Source: Arsenophonus fragariae (lineage in GTDB: Bacteria; Pseudomonadota; Gammaproteobacteria; Enterobacterales; Enterobacteriaceae). From it: a stretch of 64,000 nt of DNA. The stretch lies in assembly GCA_047291315.1 (NCBI GenBank), contig JBDPYZ010000007.1, forward strand, positions 62,001 through 126,000, in the 5' to 3' direction. The notes beneath the pieces are model-generated. The model saw nothing but the letters and a program-made list of their open reading frames with translations. It was not told the DNA's origin and did not search any database. The stretch's first letter is position 1, and each line of letters begins with the position of its first letter. Both the position numbers and the translations under genes were made by a program. Of the stretch, positions 38,249 through 45,956 are shown in pieces.

Positions 38249-38614
38249 ATGACCATGTATTGTAAACTTTTAATTGCTGCTGCTATGTCTGTTGTTGTTT
38301 TAACAACGGGTTGTTCTATGTCAGAACGGCTTGTTTACCATCATGACATTAATCAAGGCAACTATCTTTCTGCCAGTGATGTTGCAAAAATACAAAAAGG
38401 AATGACCCAACAGCAAGTAGCCTATACATTAGGAACATCAATGCTGAAGGAACCGTTTGGCCAACAAATTTGGTATTATGTTTTCCGTCAACAACCTGGC
38501 CATGAAAAAGTTAAACAGCAGACGTTAACACTCACTTTTGATCGCAATGGTATTTTAATCGATATCAAAAATAATGATAGATTAGCAGCACAAAAAGCAT
38601 CAACACTCATGTAG
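38249..38614 (+). CDS. bamE: Outer membrane assembly lipoprotein BamE
   Basis: Small lipoprotein of the BAM complex that inserts beta-barrel proteins into the outer membrane. It has 121 residues. A signal peptide ends in the lipobox LTTGC, with the lipidated cysteine at residue 22. The conserved body includes DINQGNYLSASDVAKIQKGM, TQQQVAYTLGTSML and FRQQPGHEKVKQQTLTLTF. The first ATG follows AAAGGA by four to five bases; a second ATG two codons later is also possible. Confidence 0.95.
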   Translation: MTMYCKLLIAAAMSVVVLTTGCSMSERLVYHHDINQGNYLSASDVAKIQKGMTQQQVAYTLGTSMLKEPFGQQIWYYVFRQQPGHEKVKQQTLTLTFDRNGILIDIKNNDRLAAQKASTLM

Positions 38615-38662
38615 CATCTACTCAACGCTATTGATATTTATTTAAATAAACATCAATAGACT

Positions 38663-38688
38663 GCCAATTAGATAACAACTAAGTTGGC
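38663..38688. terminator. Terminator-like hairpin between bamE and rnfH
   Basis: GCCAATTAG and CTAAGTTGGC pair with one bulged base between the convergent bamE and rnfH genes. No strong T run follows, so the call is tentative. Confidence 0.4.
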
Positions 38689-38717
38689 GGTCACTCTACT
38701 TCACTACAAATAAGTTA

Positions 38718-39008
38718 TCACGATTTTTGTTTGGCTTTTTCTGCCCGTTTACGGCGCATCTCTTTTGGATCGACAATTAAGGGGCGATAAATTTCAACCC
38801 GATCACCATCAGATAAAATATCGCATAACTTAGCCTGTCGACTATAAATACCCACTTTATTCCTATTTAAATCAATGTCGTCACGAAGCGATAACATACC
38901 TGATTGCACAATTACCTCTTCAACACTCGCGCCTTCCCCTATCTTGACGTGCAACAGAAATTGCCAATCTGGCAATGCATAAACAACTTCAATATTTATT
39001 TCAACCAC
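38718..39008 (-). CDS. rnfH: RnfH family protein
   Basis: Small ubiquitin-like beta-grasp protein (RatB/YfjF) of unknown biochemical role, always next to ratA. The conserved body runs IEVVYALPDWQFLLHVKIGE, then IDLNRNKVGIYSRQAKL and GDRVEIYRPLIVDPKEMRR. No ATG fits the family start; a GTG at 39008 gives VVEINIEVVYAL and overlaps the ratA stop by eight bases, so I use it, giving 96 residues. Confidence 0.88.
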   Translation of the reverse strand: MVEINIEVVYALPDWQFLLHVKIGEGASVEEVIVQSGMLSLRDDIDLNRNKVGIYSRQAKLCDILSDGDRVEIYRPLIVDPKEMRRKRAEKAKQKS

Positions 39009-39435
39009 GATAAACCTCGTGAGCACGTTGAGTAAAAGCTTGCACCATATTTCCAGCCAGCTCTTTAAAAATCCGACCAAAAGCCAGCTCTATCAACTTG
39101 TTAGTAAACTCAAAATCAAGATATAACTCAACTTTACAAGCATTTTCATTTAAAGGTGTAAATAACCAATTACCCATTAATTTACGAAATGGCCCTTTTA
39201 CTAACTGTATTTGAATACTCTTATTATCTTTTAATATATTATGAGTAACAAAAATTTTACTAATACCAGCTTTAGCAACCTCAACCGACGCAGTCATTTC
39301 ATTATTAGCATAATTCAACACCCGACTACCCACACAACCAGATAAAAATTGCGGATATGAATCTACGTCATTGACTAAATTGTACATTTTCTCCGCACTA
39401 TAAGGCACTGATGCAGATCGACTAATTTGCGGCAT
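39001..39435 (-). CDS. ratA: Ribosome association toxin-like protein RatA
   Basis: START/coenzyme Q-binding fold protein (also called PasT). In E. coli overexpression blocks 70S association, and the family is related to CoQ10-binding Coq10. I start at MPQISRSASVPYSAEKMYNL (39435), giving 145 residues. The longer form beginning at 39474 corresponds to the older E. coli annotation. Conserved segments include VNDVDSYPQFLSGCVGSRVL and FEFTNKLIELAFGRIFKELA. It is divergent from smpB. Confidence 0.92.
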   Translation of the reverse strand: MPQISRSASVPYSAEKMYNLVNDVDSYPQFLSGCVGSRVLNYANNEMTASVEVAKAGISKIFVTHNILKDNKSIQIQLVKGPFRKLMGNWLFTPLNENACKVELYLDFEFTNKLIELAFGRIFKELAGNMVQAFTQRAHEVYRG

Positions 39436-39592
39436 AACGATTCTCACCAAATAAATCAAAAACAATAATAACATTTATAAACACTTAAATAAAAATTCCG
39501 GACGACAAATTAGTCTAATAAATGCCCACTTAACACCAAATAATAGATCCTTACCGTGCCATTTATTTATACATACAGTATAATAGCCAATT

Positions 39593-40075
39593 ATGACAAA
39601 AAAAAATGCACACAAGACTGGTTCGGCAACGATTACGCTAAATAAAAGAGCGCGCCATGAATACTTCATCAATGAAGAAATCGAGGCGGGTTTAGCTTTG
39701 CAAGGTTGGGAAGTTAAAGCACTACGCGCCTGCAAAGCCAATATTAGCGACAGTTATGTTTTACTGAAAGATGGTGAGGCATGTCTTTTTGGCGCAACAA
39801 TCACCCCGCTAAATGTAGCTTCCTCCCATGTGGTTTGTGATCCAATGCGTACCCGAAAGTTATTGCTAAATCAGCGTGAACTCGATTCGCTATTTGGTAA
39901 AATCAATCGCGAAGGCCACACAGCAGTAGCATTATCCCTTTACTGGAAAAATGCCTGGTGTAAAGTCAAAATTGGTGTCGCCAAGGGTAAAAAAGAGCAT
40001 GACAAGCGTTCTGACATTAAAGAGCGCGAATGGAAGCTAGACAAAGAGAGAATTATGAAAAACGCTGGCCGCTAA
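39593..40075 (+). CDS. smpB: SsrA-binding protein SmpB
   Basis: RNA-binding protein that delivers tmRNA to stalled ribosomes. It has 160 residues, the same length as E. coli SmpB and highly similar. Signature segments are NKRARHEYFINEEIEAGLAL, LQGWEVKALRACKANISDSY and the C-terminal tail KRSDIKEREWKLDKERIMKN. It lies directly before ssrA, its RNA partner. Confidence 0.97.
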   Translation: MTKKNAHKTGSATITLNKRARHEYFINEEIEAGLALQGWEVKALRACKANISDSYVLLKDGEACLFGATITPLNVASSHVVCDPMRTRKLLLNQRELDSLFGKINREGHTAVALSLYWKNAWCKVKIGVAKGKKEHDKRSDIKEREWKLDKERIMKNAGR

Positions 40076-40132
40076 TGATCTAAGTACTAGCATTATTAAG
40101 CTTTTTTCTGATATAATTGAAATAATAAATTT

Positions 40133-40496
40133 GGGGCTGATTCTGGATTCGACGGGATTCGCAAAACCCAAGGTGCATGCCGAGGGGCGGTTGGCCTCGT
40201 AAAAAGCCGCAAAAAAATAGTCGCAAACGACGATAACTACGCACTGGCAGCTTAATAACCTGCGCAGAGCCCTCTCTCCCTAGCCTCAGCTCTTAGGACG
40301 GGGATCAAGAGAGGTCAAACCTAAAAGAGATCGCGTGGATGCCTAGCCTGGGGTTGAAGCGTTAAAATTAATCAGGCTAGACTGTTAGTAGTGTGTCTGT
40401 CCACAGCTAGCTGACGAATGTAAAGACTAGACTAAGCATGTAGTACCGAGGATGTAGTGATTTCGGACGCGGGTTCAACTCCCGCCAGCTCCACCA
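40133..40496 (+). ncRNA. ssrA: Transfer-messenger RNA
   Basis: tmRNA rescues ribosomes stalled on broken messages and tags the nascent chain for proteolysis. The 5' end GGGGCTGATTCTGGATTCGA and the 3' end GGTTCAACTCCCGCCAGCTCCACCA form the tRNA-like domain with acceptor stem and T arm. The tag frame starts at the GCA at 40223 and reads ANDDNYALAA followed by two TAA stops at 40253-40258; E. coli has ANDENYALAA. The last bases are the usual integration target for phages, and prophage genes start soon after. Confidence 0.97.
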
Positions 40497-40757
40497 ATTT
40501 CACCCAGTCAGCACTAGGTCTATAACTTTAAAAACAAGAAGTTATAATAATTAAGCTGGCATCGCTATGACAACAATAGGACTTGAAAGTGCACTTAAAA
40601 TACACGTGAAAGCTAGTTACTAAAAATTAAAGAGTATAGCGATACCTATCTCGATAAATCACCCTACAGTGACAAGCAGGTTGAGACATTTCGATACAAT
40701 GATAAAGCGATTAGAAAATTTAAGGAAATTCTTGTTACCGAAGTGGAAGCAGCAACA
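40497..40757 (+). other. Left prophage edge with decayed reading frame
   Basis: Between ssrA and the next gene no integrase is visible. A plus frame from 40617 to 40802 is open but has no proper start; it includes YSDTYLDKSPYSDKQVETF and IRKFKEILVTEVEAATLM. Its tail overlaps the opposite-strand gene. A short frame beginning at an ATG at 40567 (MTTIGLESALKIHVKASY) precedes it. They may be parts of one dead phage gene that I cannot name. An inverted repeat TATAACTT/AAGTTATA lies near 40520-40545. Confidence 0.4.
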
Positions 40758-41132
40758 TTAATGGACAAGCTTAAGAATAGCTGTAAGCGCACCTATTGCT
40801 AAAATTAGCATGCCACCTAATCTAACTGTTAATTGTAAGCCAAGTTTGTCAAAACGATTTTCCATATCCTTACGGACATCAGCAATTTGAGCTTCGTTCT
40901 TCTCAAAACGAGCAGCCATATCTTTGCGAACATCAGCTATTTCAGCCGATAAGTCTTTACGGACATCAGCAATATTGCGATTTACCTCAACAATATCCGC
41001 TTTTGTCGCAACATCAGCAACCTCATGTGATTTACGTACCGCAATAGAAATTGCTTTTGCCTGCTCTTTTGGCAAACCCGCATTCTCTAATGTTTCGACA
41101 AATTCTTGTGTATCAAATGCAACCTGACCCAT
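40758..41132 (-). CDS. DUF1640-like coiled-coil membrane protein
   Basis: A 124-residue protein resembling the DUF1640/CCDC90 group that is common near phage and mobile genes. The start at 41132 (MGQVAFDTQEFVETL) is preceded by a strong GGAGG. The N-terminal part has the family pattern FVETLENAGLPKEQAKAIS and KSHEVADVATKADI. A heptad-like coiled coil follows with the heptapeptide IADVRKD repeated three times. A single membrane span near the C-terminus (LGGMLILAIGALTAIL) ends the protein. Function is unknown. It is transcribed away from the C4 RNA, between ssrA and the antirepressor. Confidence 0.7.
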   Translation of the reverse strand: MGQVAFDTQEFVETLENAGLPKEQAKAISIAVRKSHEVADVATKADIVEVNRNIADVRKDLSAEIADVRKDMAARFEKNEAQIADVRKDMENRFDKLGLQLTVRLGGMLILAIGALTAILKLVH

Positions 41133-41174
41133 AGGAAATCCTCCTTTTTGGTAAGTATAACCTAACAATACCCA

Positions 41175-41204
41175 TTGACGAAAGAAGAAATCATGCGCTA
41201 TAGT
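41175..41204 (+). promoter_or_regulatory. Sigma-70 promoter of the C4-antirepressor unit
   Basis: TTGACG and TATAGT are 18 bases apart and would start transcription at about 41211, exactly at the first hairpin of the C4-like RNA. Confidence 0.6.
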
Positions 41205-41208
41205 TTAC

Positions 41209-41293
41209 TTGCATCTGATAAATCAGATGTCGGGATTGGAAACCCGCCGTAATACCGTGTCGTAAACTGACACGCCTAAGCGTGTTTTTTTAT
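41209..41293 (+). ncRNA. C4-type antisense RNA
   Basis: Structured leader resembling the C4 antisense RNA of phages P1 and P7, which blocks translation of the downstream antirepressor. Three hairpins follow each other: CATCTGAT/ATCAGATG, CGGG-ATTGGAAA-CCCG at 41231-41246, and GTGTC/GACAC. The terminator-like CACGCCTAAGCGTG then runs into seven T. The loop ATTGGAAA is complementary to TTTCCAA at 41364-41370 just before the antirepressor gene, as required for C4 action. Identification rests on structure, complementarity and position. Confidence 0.7.
41271..41291 (+). terminator. Terminator at the end of the C4 RNA
   Basis: CACGC and GCGTG form a five-base stem with a four-base loop followed by TTTTTTT. 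Read-through would be needed to express the antirepressor downstream. Confidence 0.65.
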
Positions 41294-41384
41294 TGCCTCA
41301 GCAACCTTCTATGGTGGCTCAGGTAGGGGAACTTAAAAAGTTCACCGGTTACGGTATCCGGCATTTCCAACCCTGTCTGGGCTG

Positions 41385-41411
41385 CCACCACGAGATTGGA
41401 AACTCTAGTGG
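41385..41411 (+). promoter_or_regulatory. Second ATTGGAAA hairpin before the antirepressor
   Basis: CCACCACGAG and CTCTAGTGG form an imperfect stem around the loop ATTGGAAA, the same loop sequence as in the C4 hairpin. The complementary TTTCCAA at 41364-41370 lies between the two hairpins and could pair with either, which suggests competing RNA structures upstream of the start codon. Confidence 0.5.
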
Positions 41412-41444
41412 TAGCAAAGTTTAAAAATACCGTTGGAGGTCAAT

Positions 41445-42224
41445 ATGACCAATCTATCCATTATTCCATTTCATTTTGATAACATTCAAATTCGTACAAT
41501 CATCATTAATAATAATCCTTGGTTTGTTGCATTAGATGTTTGTCAAGCATTGCAAATTACAAATAATCGGGATGCTGTAGAACGACTTGATGATGACGAA
41601 AAAAATACTGTCGCTTTAACCGATGGTAATCGTGGAAACCCAAATACATTAATAATTTCCGAATCTGGCATGTACACTTTAGTACTCCGTTGCCGTGATG
41701 CAGTAAAACAAGGAACGCTCCCTCATCGTTTTCGTAAATGGGTAACAAATGAAGTCCTCCCATCGATCCGCAAAACTGGCAAATATGAGCATCCCAAATA
41801 CCAACCCCAACAGGAAGCGCACGAAAAGTTTAGCAATAAAGATACCCAAAATCTTGCCCGTATCATTGCACTCATGACGCAAAACTTTCGTTTCAGAGAT
41901 GCATGGAATAATGCTATCTGGTATGCATTAAGAGAAGTCACAGGCATTCCCTCACCTTATCCGATGGAAGTACGGTTAGTACCTTCTATCGCTTCGGAAT
42001 GTGAGCGTATCTGGCACGTAACGGAAGAGCTTCAAGATAAAATAGCTGATGCAGAAAAAACAGCGATTAAACGGATTATTCGCAAACGTGAAAATGCTGA
42101 CAGGGTGATTTCAGAGATAGATAACCTGTTATCTCAGGCTGCAAACGATAATCAGCTAATGCTAAATGACTCACTCTCTGGTTGGCATAAAGCGGAACTA
42201 ACACATTTCCTACAACGCTGCTAA
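41445..42224 (+). CDS. Phage antirepressor with BRO-N domain
   Basis: A 259-residue antirepressor-like protein. The ATG at 41445 follows GGAGG by six bases. The BRO-N domain (about residues 5-105) contains WFVALDVCQALQITNNRDAV, then TVALTDGNRGNPNTLIISES and LPHRFRKWVTNEVLPSIRKT. The C-terminal part is helical and unlike KilAC, with the segment RIIALMTQNFRFRDAWNNAI. Antirepressors of this kind inactivate prophage repressors. It lies directly downstream of the C4-type RNA, whose role elsewhere is to silence exactly this gene class. Confidence 0.85.
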   Translation: MTNLSIIPFHFDNIQIRTIIINNNPWFVALDVCQALQITNNRDAVERLDDDEKNTVALTDGNRGNPNTLIISESGMYTLVLRCRDAVKQGTLPHRFRKWVTNEVLPSIRKTGKYEHPKYQPQQEAHEKFSNKDTQNLARIIALMTQNFRFRDAWNNAIWYALREVTGIPSPYPMEVRLVPSIASECERIWHVTEELQDKIADAEKTAIKRIIRKRENADRVISEIDNLLSQAANDNQLMLNDSLSGWHKAELTHFLQRC

Positions 42225-42259
42225 TATAATGCCCCTGTCAAGGGGCAATTAAGTAAAAT

Positions 42260-42414
42260 ATGCAACAAGGCATGCAACAAGGAAAACTTGAAGGCGAAAA
42301 CAGGCTTCCATGAAAATAGCGCGTCAAATGCCCGAAAGTGGGAAGGACAGGCAATCTGTGATGAAATTTACTGGTTTGACTGATATTGAAATGAGCAACC
42401 TGTTTAAAGATTAA
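42260..42414 (+). pseudogene. C-terminal relic of Rpn-family nuclease
   Basis: The first frame reads MQQGMQQGKLEGE. After a frame change the tail reads KIARQMPESGKDRQSVMKFT followed by GLTDIEMSNLFKD and a stop. This matches the C-terminal end of Rpn (recombination-promoting nuclease/putative transposase) proteins as I know them. The catalytic N-terminal part is absent. Confidence 0.6.
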
Positions 42415-42766
42415 AATTACAGAACACAAGAAATTACCCCTGATAGGTACTGTATAAATAACCTGTAACTGTCAGATAAAGCCTGAGCTACTACGGGCTT
42501 TATCAAAACACACACGTTTATTTTATATTAATAATTATTTACAAAAAAATTGGTAGTTTTCTTCGAACTTCCCATTAGCATAAATATAGTTTTTAATCTA
42601 TATTAAGCAGACTACTTAAAGAAATAGTGATACATACAACTGAATTATGCGAACCTTATACATATAGCTGGAGTCGTCTAATTTGATAGGAATACTATTA
42701 ATGTATAGCTTAAAAACCCTAATCTGACGTTATGATTGTTATATAAATTTATCTGGCTTGAGCTAT

Positions 42767-43606
42767 ATGACTAATACGAGAAAGGTGCCTGTGAAAAAAC
42801 TCAGGAAAAGGACTAAATCCCGTCTGGGATATATTCCAGATATCCCAGATATTCGCGATATTCATTACCTTCCGAATGAAACTCTCATACACCGGCTGCC
42901 GCCCGCGGTCGACCTAACACCCTCTTTTCCCGTCTATAACCAGGGTAGAATAGGCTCATGTACGGCAAATGCCCTAGCCGGAGCTGTTCAGTATGAAAGA
43001 CTTGCACATAAAGAAACACCAAATTTTACTCCTTCCAGACTGTTCATTTATTACAATGAGCGAGTTATTGAAGGCAGCGTAGATTATGACGCGGGGGCAA
43101 TGCTGCGCGACGGAATAAAAGCACTTCATAAAGCCGGTGTTTGTCCGGAAAACGAGTGGCCGTATGACGATGCGCCGCCGGTACAAGACGGCGGGGAGTT
43201 TCCTGCAAGCTCCTTGGCGAAGAAAAAACCCAATGCATCCTGCTATCAGGAAGCAGTCAAGTATGTCATTACCCGCTATGAGCGTATTCATCAGGATATC
43301 ACTCACTTAAAAACCTGCCTTGCCGACGGATATCCATTTGTGTTCGGTTTTACCATTTACGACAGCTGGCTTAACAATAAACAGCCACCTGCCACGCATA
43401 TTCCCTTACCGGGGCAGGATGACAAACCAATCGGGGGACATGCCGTCCTGTGTGTAGGATATGATGACCGTACACAGCTGTTCCGCATTCGTAATTCATG
43501 GGGAGACGGCGTCGGAGATAAGGGATATTTTTTCATGCCATATGACTATATGACTCATCGCCAGCTAGCAAGTGATTTTTGGGTAATTTATACGGTAAAG
43601 AACTGA
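42767..43606 (+). CDS. Papain-like cysteine peptidase (C1 family)
   Basis: A 279-residue predicted protease of the papain fold. The oxyanion-hole glutamine and catalytic cysteine are in YNQGRIGSCTANALAG (Q59, C65), the histidine is in IGGHAVLCVGYDD (H225) and the asparagine in RIRNSWGDG (N243). The complete triad predicts an active enzyme. The N-terminal GYIPDIPDIRDI is a recognised lead-in of bacterial and viral members. There is no signal peptide; the first 20 residues are very basic. No inhibitory propeptide or inhibitor gene is visible. Base composition is richer in GC than its surroundings, and relics of Rpn-type genes lie on both sides, so it looks like transferred cargo. Substrate and site of action are unknown. 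Confidence 0.85.
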   Translation: MTNTRKVPVKKLRKRTKSRLGYIPDIPDIRDIHYLPNETLIHRLPPAVDLTPSFPVYNQGRIGSCTANALAGAVQYERLAHKETPNFTPSRLFIYYNERVIEGSVDYDAGAMLRDGIKALHKAGVCPENEWPYDDAPPVQDGGEFPASSLAKKKPNASCYQEAVKYVITRYERIHQDITHLKTCLADGYPFVFGFTIYDSWLNNKQPPATHIPLPGQDDKPIGGHAVLCVGYDDRTQLFRIRNSWGDGVGDKGYFFMPYDYMTHRQLASDFWVIYTVKN

Positions 43607-43607
43607 A

Positions 43608-43823
43608 GCCGGGGTTACAGGGTTTGCATAAGCCCGTATCAGCGTTGATGACCAGTATGTGTGTACAGTAGCAAATAAAGACTCCTTATCTCTACTAGTC
43701 GGCTTAAGCGAAGCTTCGTAGGATAACCTGAAAAGTATGGGTTACTATGCGGGAAGCCTTATAGGGGCTACCAAAATTTCTGCGAACGTACCGAATTTTA
43801 AAGCAGGTAAAGCTTTGAAATAA
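43608..43823 (+). pseudogene. Unidentified gene relic with two in-frame stops
   Basis: One plus frame stays coherent across about 70 codons but has stops at about 43629 and 43719. The pieces read ARISVDDQYVCTVANKDSLS, LLVGLSEAS and DNLKSMGYYAGSLIGATKIS, ending KAGKALK. The composition looks protein-like and the frame is preserved, so the stops are probably point mutations. I do not recognise the family. It begins right after the peptidase stop codon. Confidence 0.5.
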
Positions 43824-44198
43824 GTTGTTAAATGACCTATGACGCAAAGTAAATTCGTATTTTGCGTAAGGACGAAATCAAACGCTTTGATTGGCATCGG
43901 GCAAGAACACATCTTCCTATTGAATTAGGTCAAGCTAGGCTTTGAAGCCTCAAGACGCTTAGGAATAGAAGCAGCTTTTTCGTTAACAAATATATTCTAA
44001 AAAAAGACCTGCCAAAATGACGAATTGGAACAAGTCTTTGAAGAATCGAAACACTCTCTAAAACTTCCTCAAATAAATTTTAAGCGATTTTCTCGAAAAA
44101 GATGTTAATTCTTAAATAAAGATGAAATGAGTAACCTGTTCAAAGATTTAAGTTGATTTAATGCCCCAATAAGGTGCGGTTTGTCTAACAGTGATCCC
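43824..44198 (+). other. Debris with second Rpn-tail fragment
   Basis: No intact gene is seen. Near 44121-44156 the plus strand reads DEMSNLFKDLS before a stop, almost the same as the end of the Rpn relic at 42380-42414. The rest holds short frames without recognisable content. Confidence 0.4.
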
Positions 44199-44843
44199 TT
44201 ATTCTGGTTCTTTCGGCCACTCAATATTCGGCGCGGCTAAGATATATTTGTGATAAACACTTAATCGATAAAGCTTCCAGCGTCTGAGCTGTTTTTTTTC
44301 ATCCTCGGTTGCCATATCTAAATCGACCGCATCCTGCAATGGTTGGATAATTTCGGTGGCGTCATCAATCCGATTTCGCTTTTCATAGGTTGCCGTCCTG
44401 ATAGCGTCCCTTTTTTCTGCTTCCTTGTCAGTGACCCACTTTTCTCCATCCCAGTAATCAAACGACGTTTTAGGCTCTAAAAAGGTGAAACCGGCTTTAA
44501 GTTCGCCAGGATAGTTGACAATCGAGGGTGCTCGATTAGTAGTATCATATATTGTCTTTCTTCTGTGGTCGGGAATATATAGCCATTTTTTACCATCTTT
44601 ACTGCGAACAACAGCTACCCCGTCATTATCCGTAATTTTAGGCGCTTCCAGTGTAGCACCCGCTGGAAGACTACCTCCTTCAGAGACATAGTACCAGGCT
44701 GCACGTGAGTATTCTCCTGTTGAATCATAACAGTAGTGATAAACCTGAATATACCCTGTCAATATCACAAAACCTTTTTCGCCTATTTCCGCTTTAACGG
44801 CATTTTTCGGAATAGTATTGGTAATGTCTAAGCTGTATTTCAT
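44199..44843 (-). CDS. Tail fibre assembly protein
   Basis: Chaperone (Tfa, caudovirus TAP family) needed to fold or attach the phage side-tail fibre. It has 214 residues. The middle region has IPDHRRKTIYDTTNRAPSIV and the C-terminal part has the family hallmark FDYWDGEKWVTDKEAEKRDA followed by a helix ending KLYRLSVYHKYIL and PNIEWPKEP. Its start overlaps the fibre gene stop by one base, the typical arrangement. Confidence 0.9.
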   Translation of the reverse strand: MKYSLDITNTIPKNAVKAEIGEKGFVILTGYIQVYHYCYDSTGEYSRAAWYYVSEGGSLPAGATLEAPKITDNDGVAVVRSKDGKKWLYIPDHRRKTIYDTTNRAPSIVNYPGELKAGFTFLEPKTSFDYWDGEKWVTDKEAEKRDAIRTATYEKRNRIDDATEIIQPLQDAVDLDMATEDEKKQLRRWKLYRLSVYHKYILAAPNIEWPKEPE

Positions 44844-45928
44844 TATTCCGCTCTCACAATATATAAAAATGCGACATTTCGCGGACGGTTTTCCTCGGCC
44901 GTTGGCACGACAAGAGAAACGTCTAAAGAAGAGACTGAACCCCAGTTATCCCATTCACCTGATCTTAGGCCTGCGCTAAACGTTTTATCGCACTTAAAAG
45001 CCCCATCAGCAACAACGGGCGGACCGCCTGGTCCTTGCCTGACATACCCAATATGCCCGGTGATATTTCGGATAGCATCCCCCTGATGGCTCAATACTGT
45101 CCGGCCTCCATCAATAGGAGCCTCATTAGCATCCGTTCTACCGTCAGAAAACCCCCGGATAAATTCACCGCGCAATTCAGGCACTCTACCAGAAGGATAA
45201 ACCTGTGCTAATTTGGGACATTTTACTTTGTCGAATTCTTGACCGTCGCAAATGAGATAGCCTTCTGGTGCTGTCGCTTGCGGCCAGGGAATAGGCGCGC
45301 CGACCGGATAATAAACAGCTAGTTCTTTAATGCTACTTGCATCCGCCTTGTCTTTAAGTAACTTTTCTATGTCTTTAAGTGATTTTTTTATTTCATCAAT
45401 AGCACTTTCACCTACTTTTCCCGCTATTACTTTCTTAAGTTCCTCAACACTACTTGCATCGGCCTTACCTTCCAGTGCTTTCTTTATTTCCTCAACACTT
45501 AGGTCCGTCTTACCCGAAGCTAATTCCTGTAGCGCTTTAAGCGATTCTAATTTAACCGTTTTCCCACTCGGTAACGTAAGTTCAACGACACCATTATCCC
45601 CCATCCACGTATCCATATTTTGCAAAAAGTACAGGATGTAAGTATTTGCAGCAACCAGTGCTCTGGCTGCATCACTATTGTTGTTAGGTTCAGTAAGATT
45701 AATCGTATAAGAGGTGTCAGTAGCACTAAATGTTGCTGATTCCGCTAAAACCAGTTCTGTACCGCTGTTAACGGCTTTAATCATGTAGGGATAGTTCATA
45801 TCGCCATTTTTGATAAGCATTAACATACCCGCTGATACCAGTGGGTTATTACTGTTCCATTTTGTGCCCGTGCCTTTGACAATAGCTGACCCTGACACTA
45901 TTGTTACGGTGCCTGTGTTGTATATCAT
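44843..45928 (-). CDS. Phage tail fibre protein
   Basis: Receptor-binding fibre of 361 residues. The N-terminal part (about 1-100) resembles phage tail attachment domains. The middle contains a repetitive helical coil with GKADASSVEELKKVIAGKVG and KDKADASSIKEL. The C-terminal collar/head domain has APEGYLICDGQEFDKVKCPK and RVPELRGEFIRGFSDGRT, ending in RPRNVAFLYIVRA. A strong AGGAAGG motif precedes the ATG. Intact in reading frame. Confidence 0.9.
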   Translation of the reverse strand: MIYNTGTVTIVSGSAIVKGTGTKWNSNNPLVSAGMLMLIKNGDMNYPYMIKAVNSGTELVLAESATFSATDTSYTINLTEPNNNSDAARALVAANTYILYFLQNMDTWMGDNGVVELTLPSGKTVKLESLKALQELASGKTDLSVEEIKKALEGKADASSVEELKKVIAGKVGESAIDEIKKSLKDIEKLLKDKADASSIKELAVYYPVGAPIPWPQATAPEGYLICDGQEFDKVKCPKLAQVYPSGRVPELRGEFIRGFSDGRTDANEAPIDGGRTVLSHQGDAIRNITGHIGYVRQGPGGPPVVADGAFKCDKTFSAGLRSGEWDNWGSVSSLDVSLVVPTAEENRPRNVAFLYIVRAE

Positions 45929-45956
45929 GGTAAATTAATCCTTCCTAAATACTCCG

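Noticed and set aside
40518..40543. Inverted repeat TATAACTT/AAGTTATA after ssrA as a terminator or att site
   Set aside because: AT-only stem with no T run and no second copy in the window.
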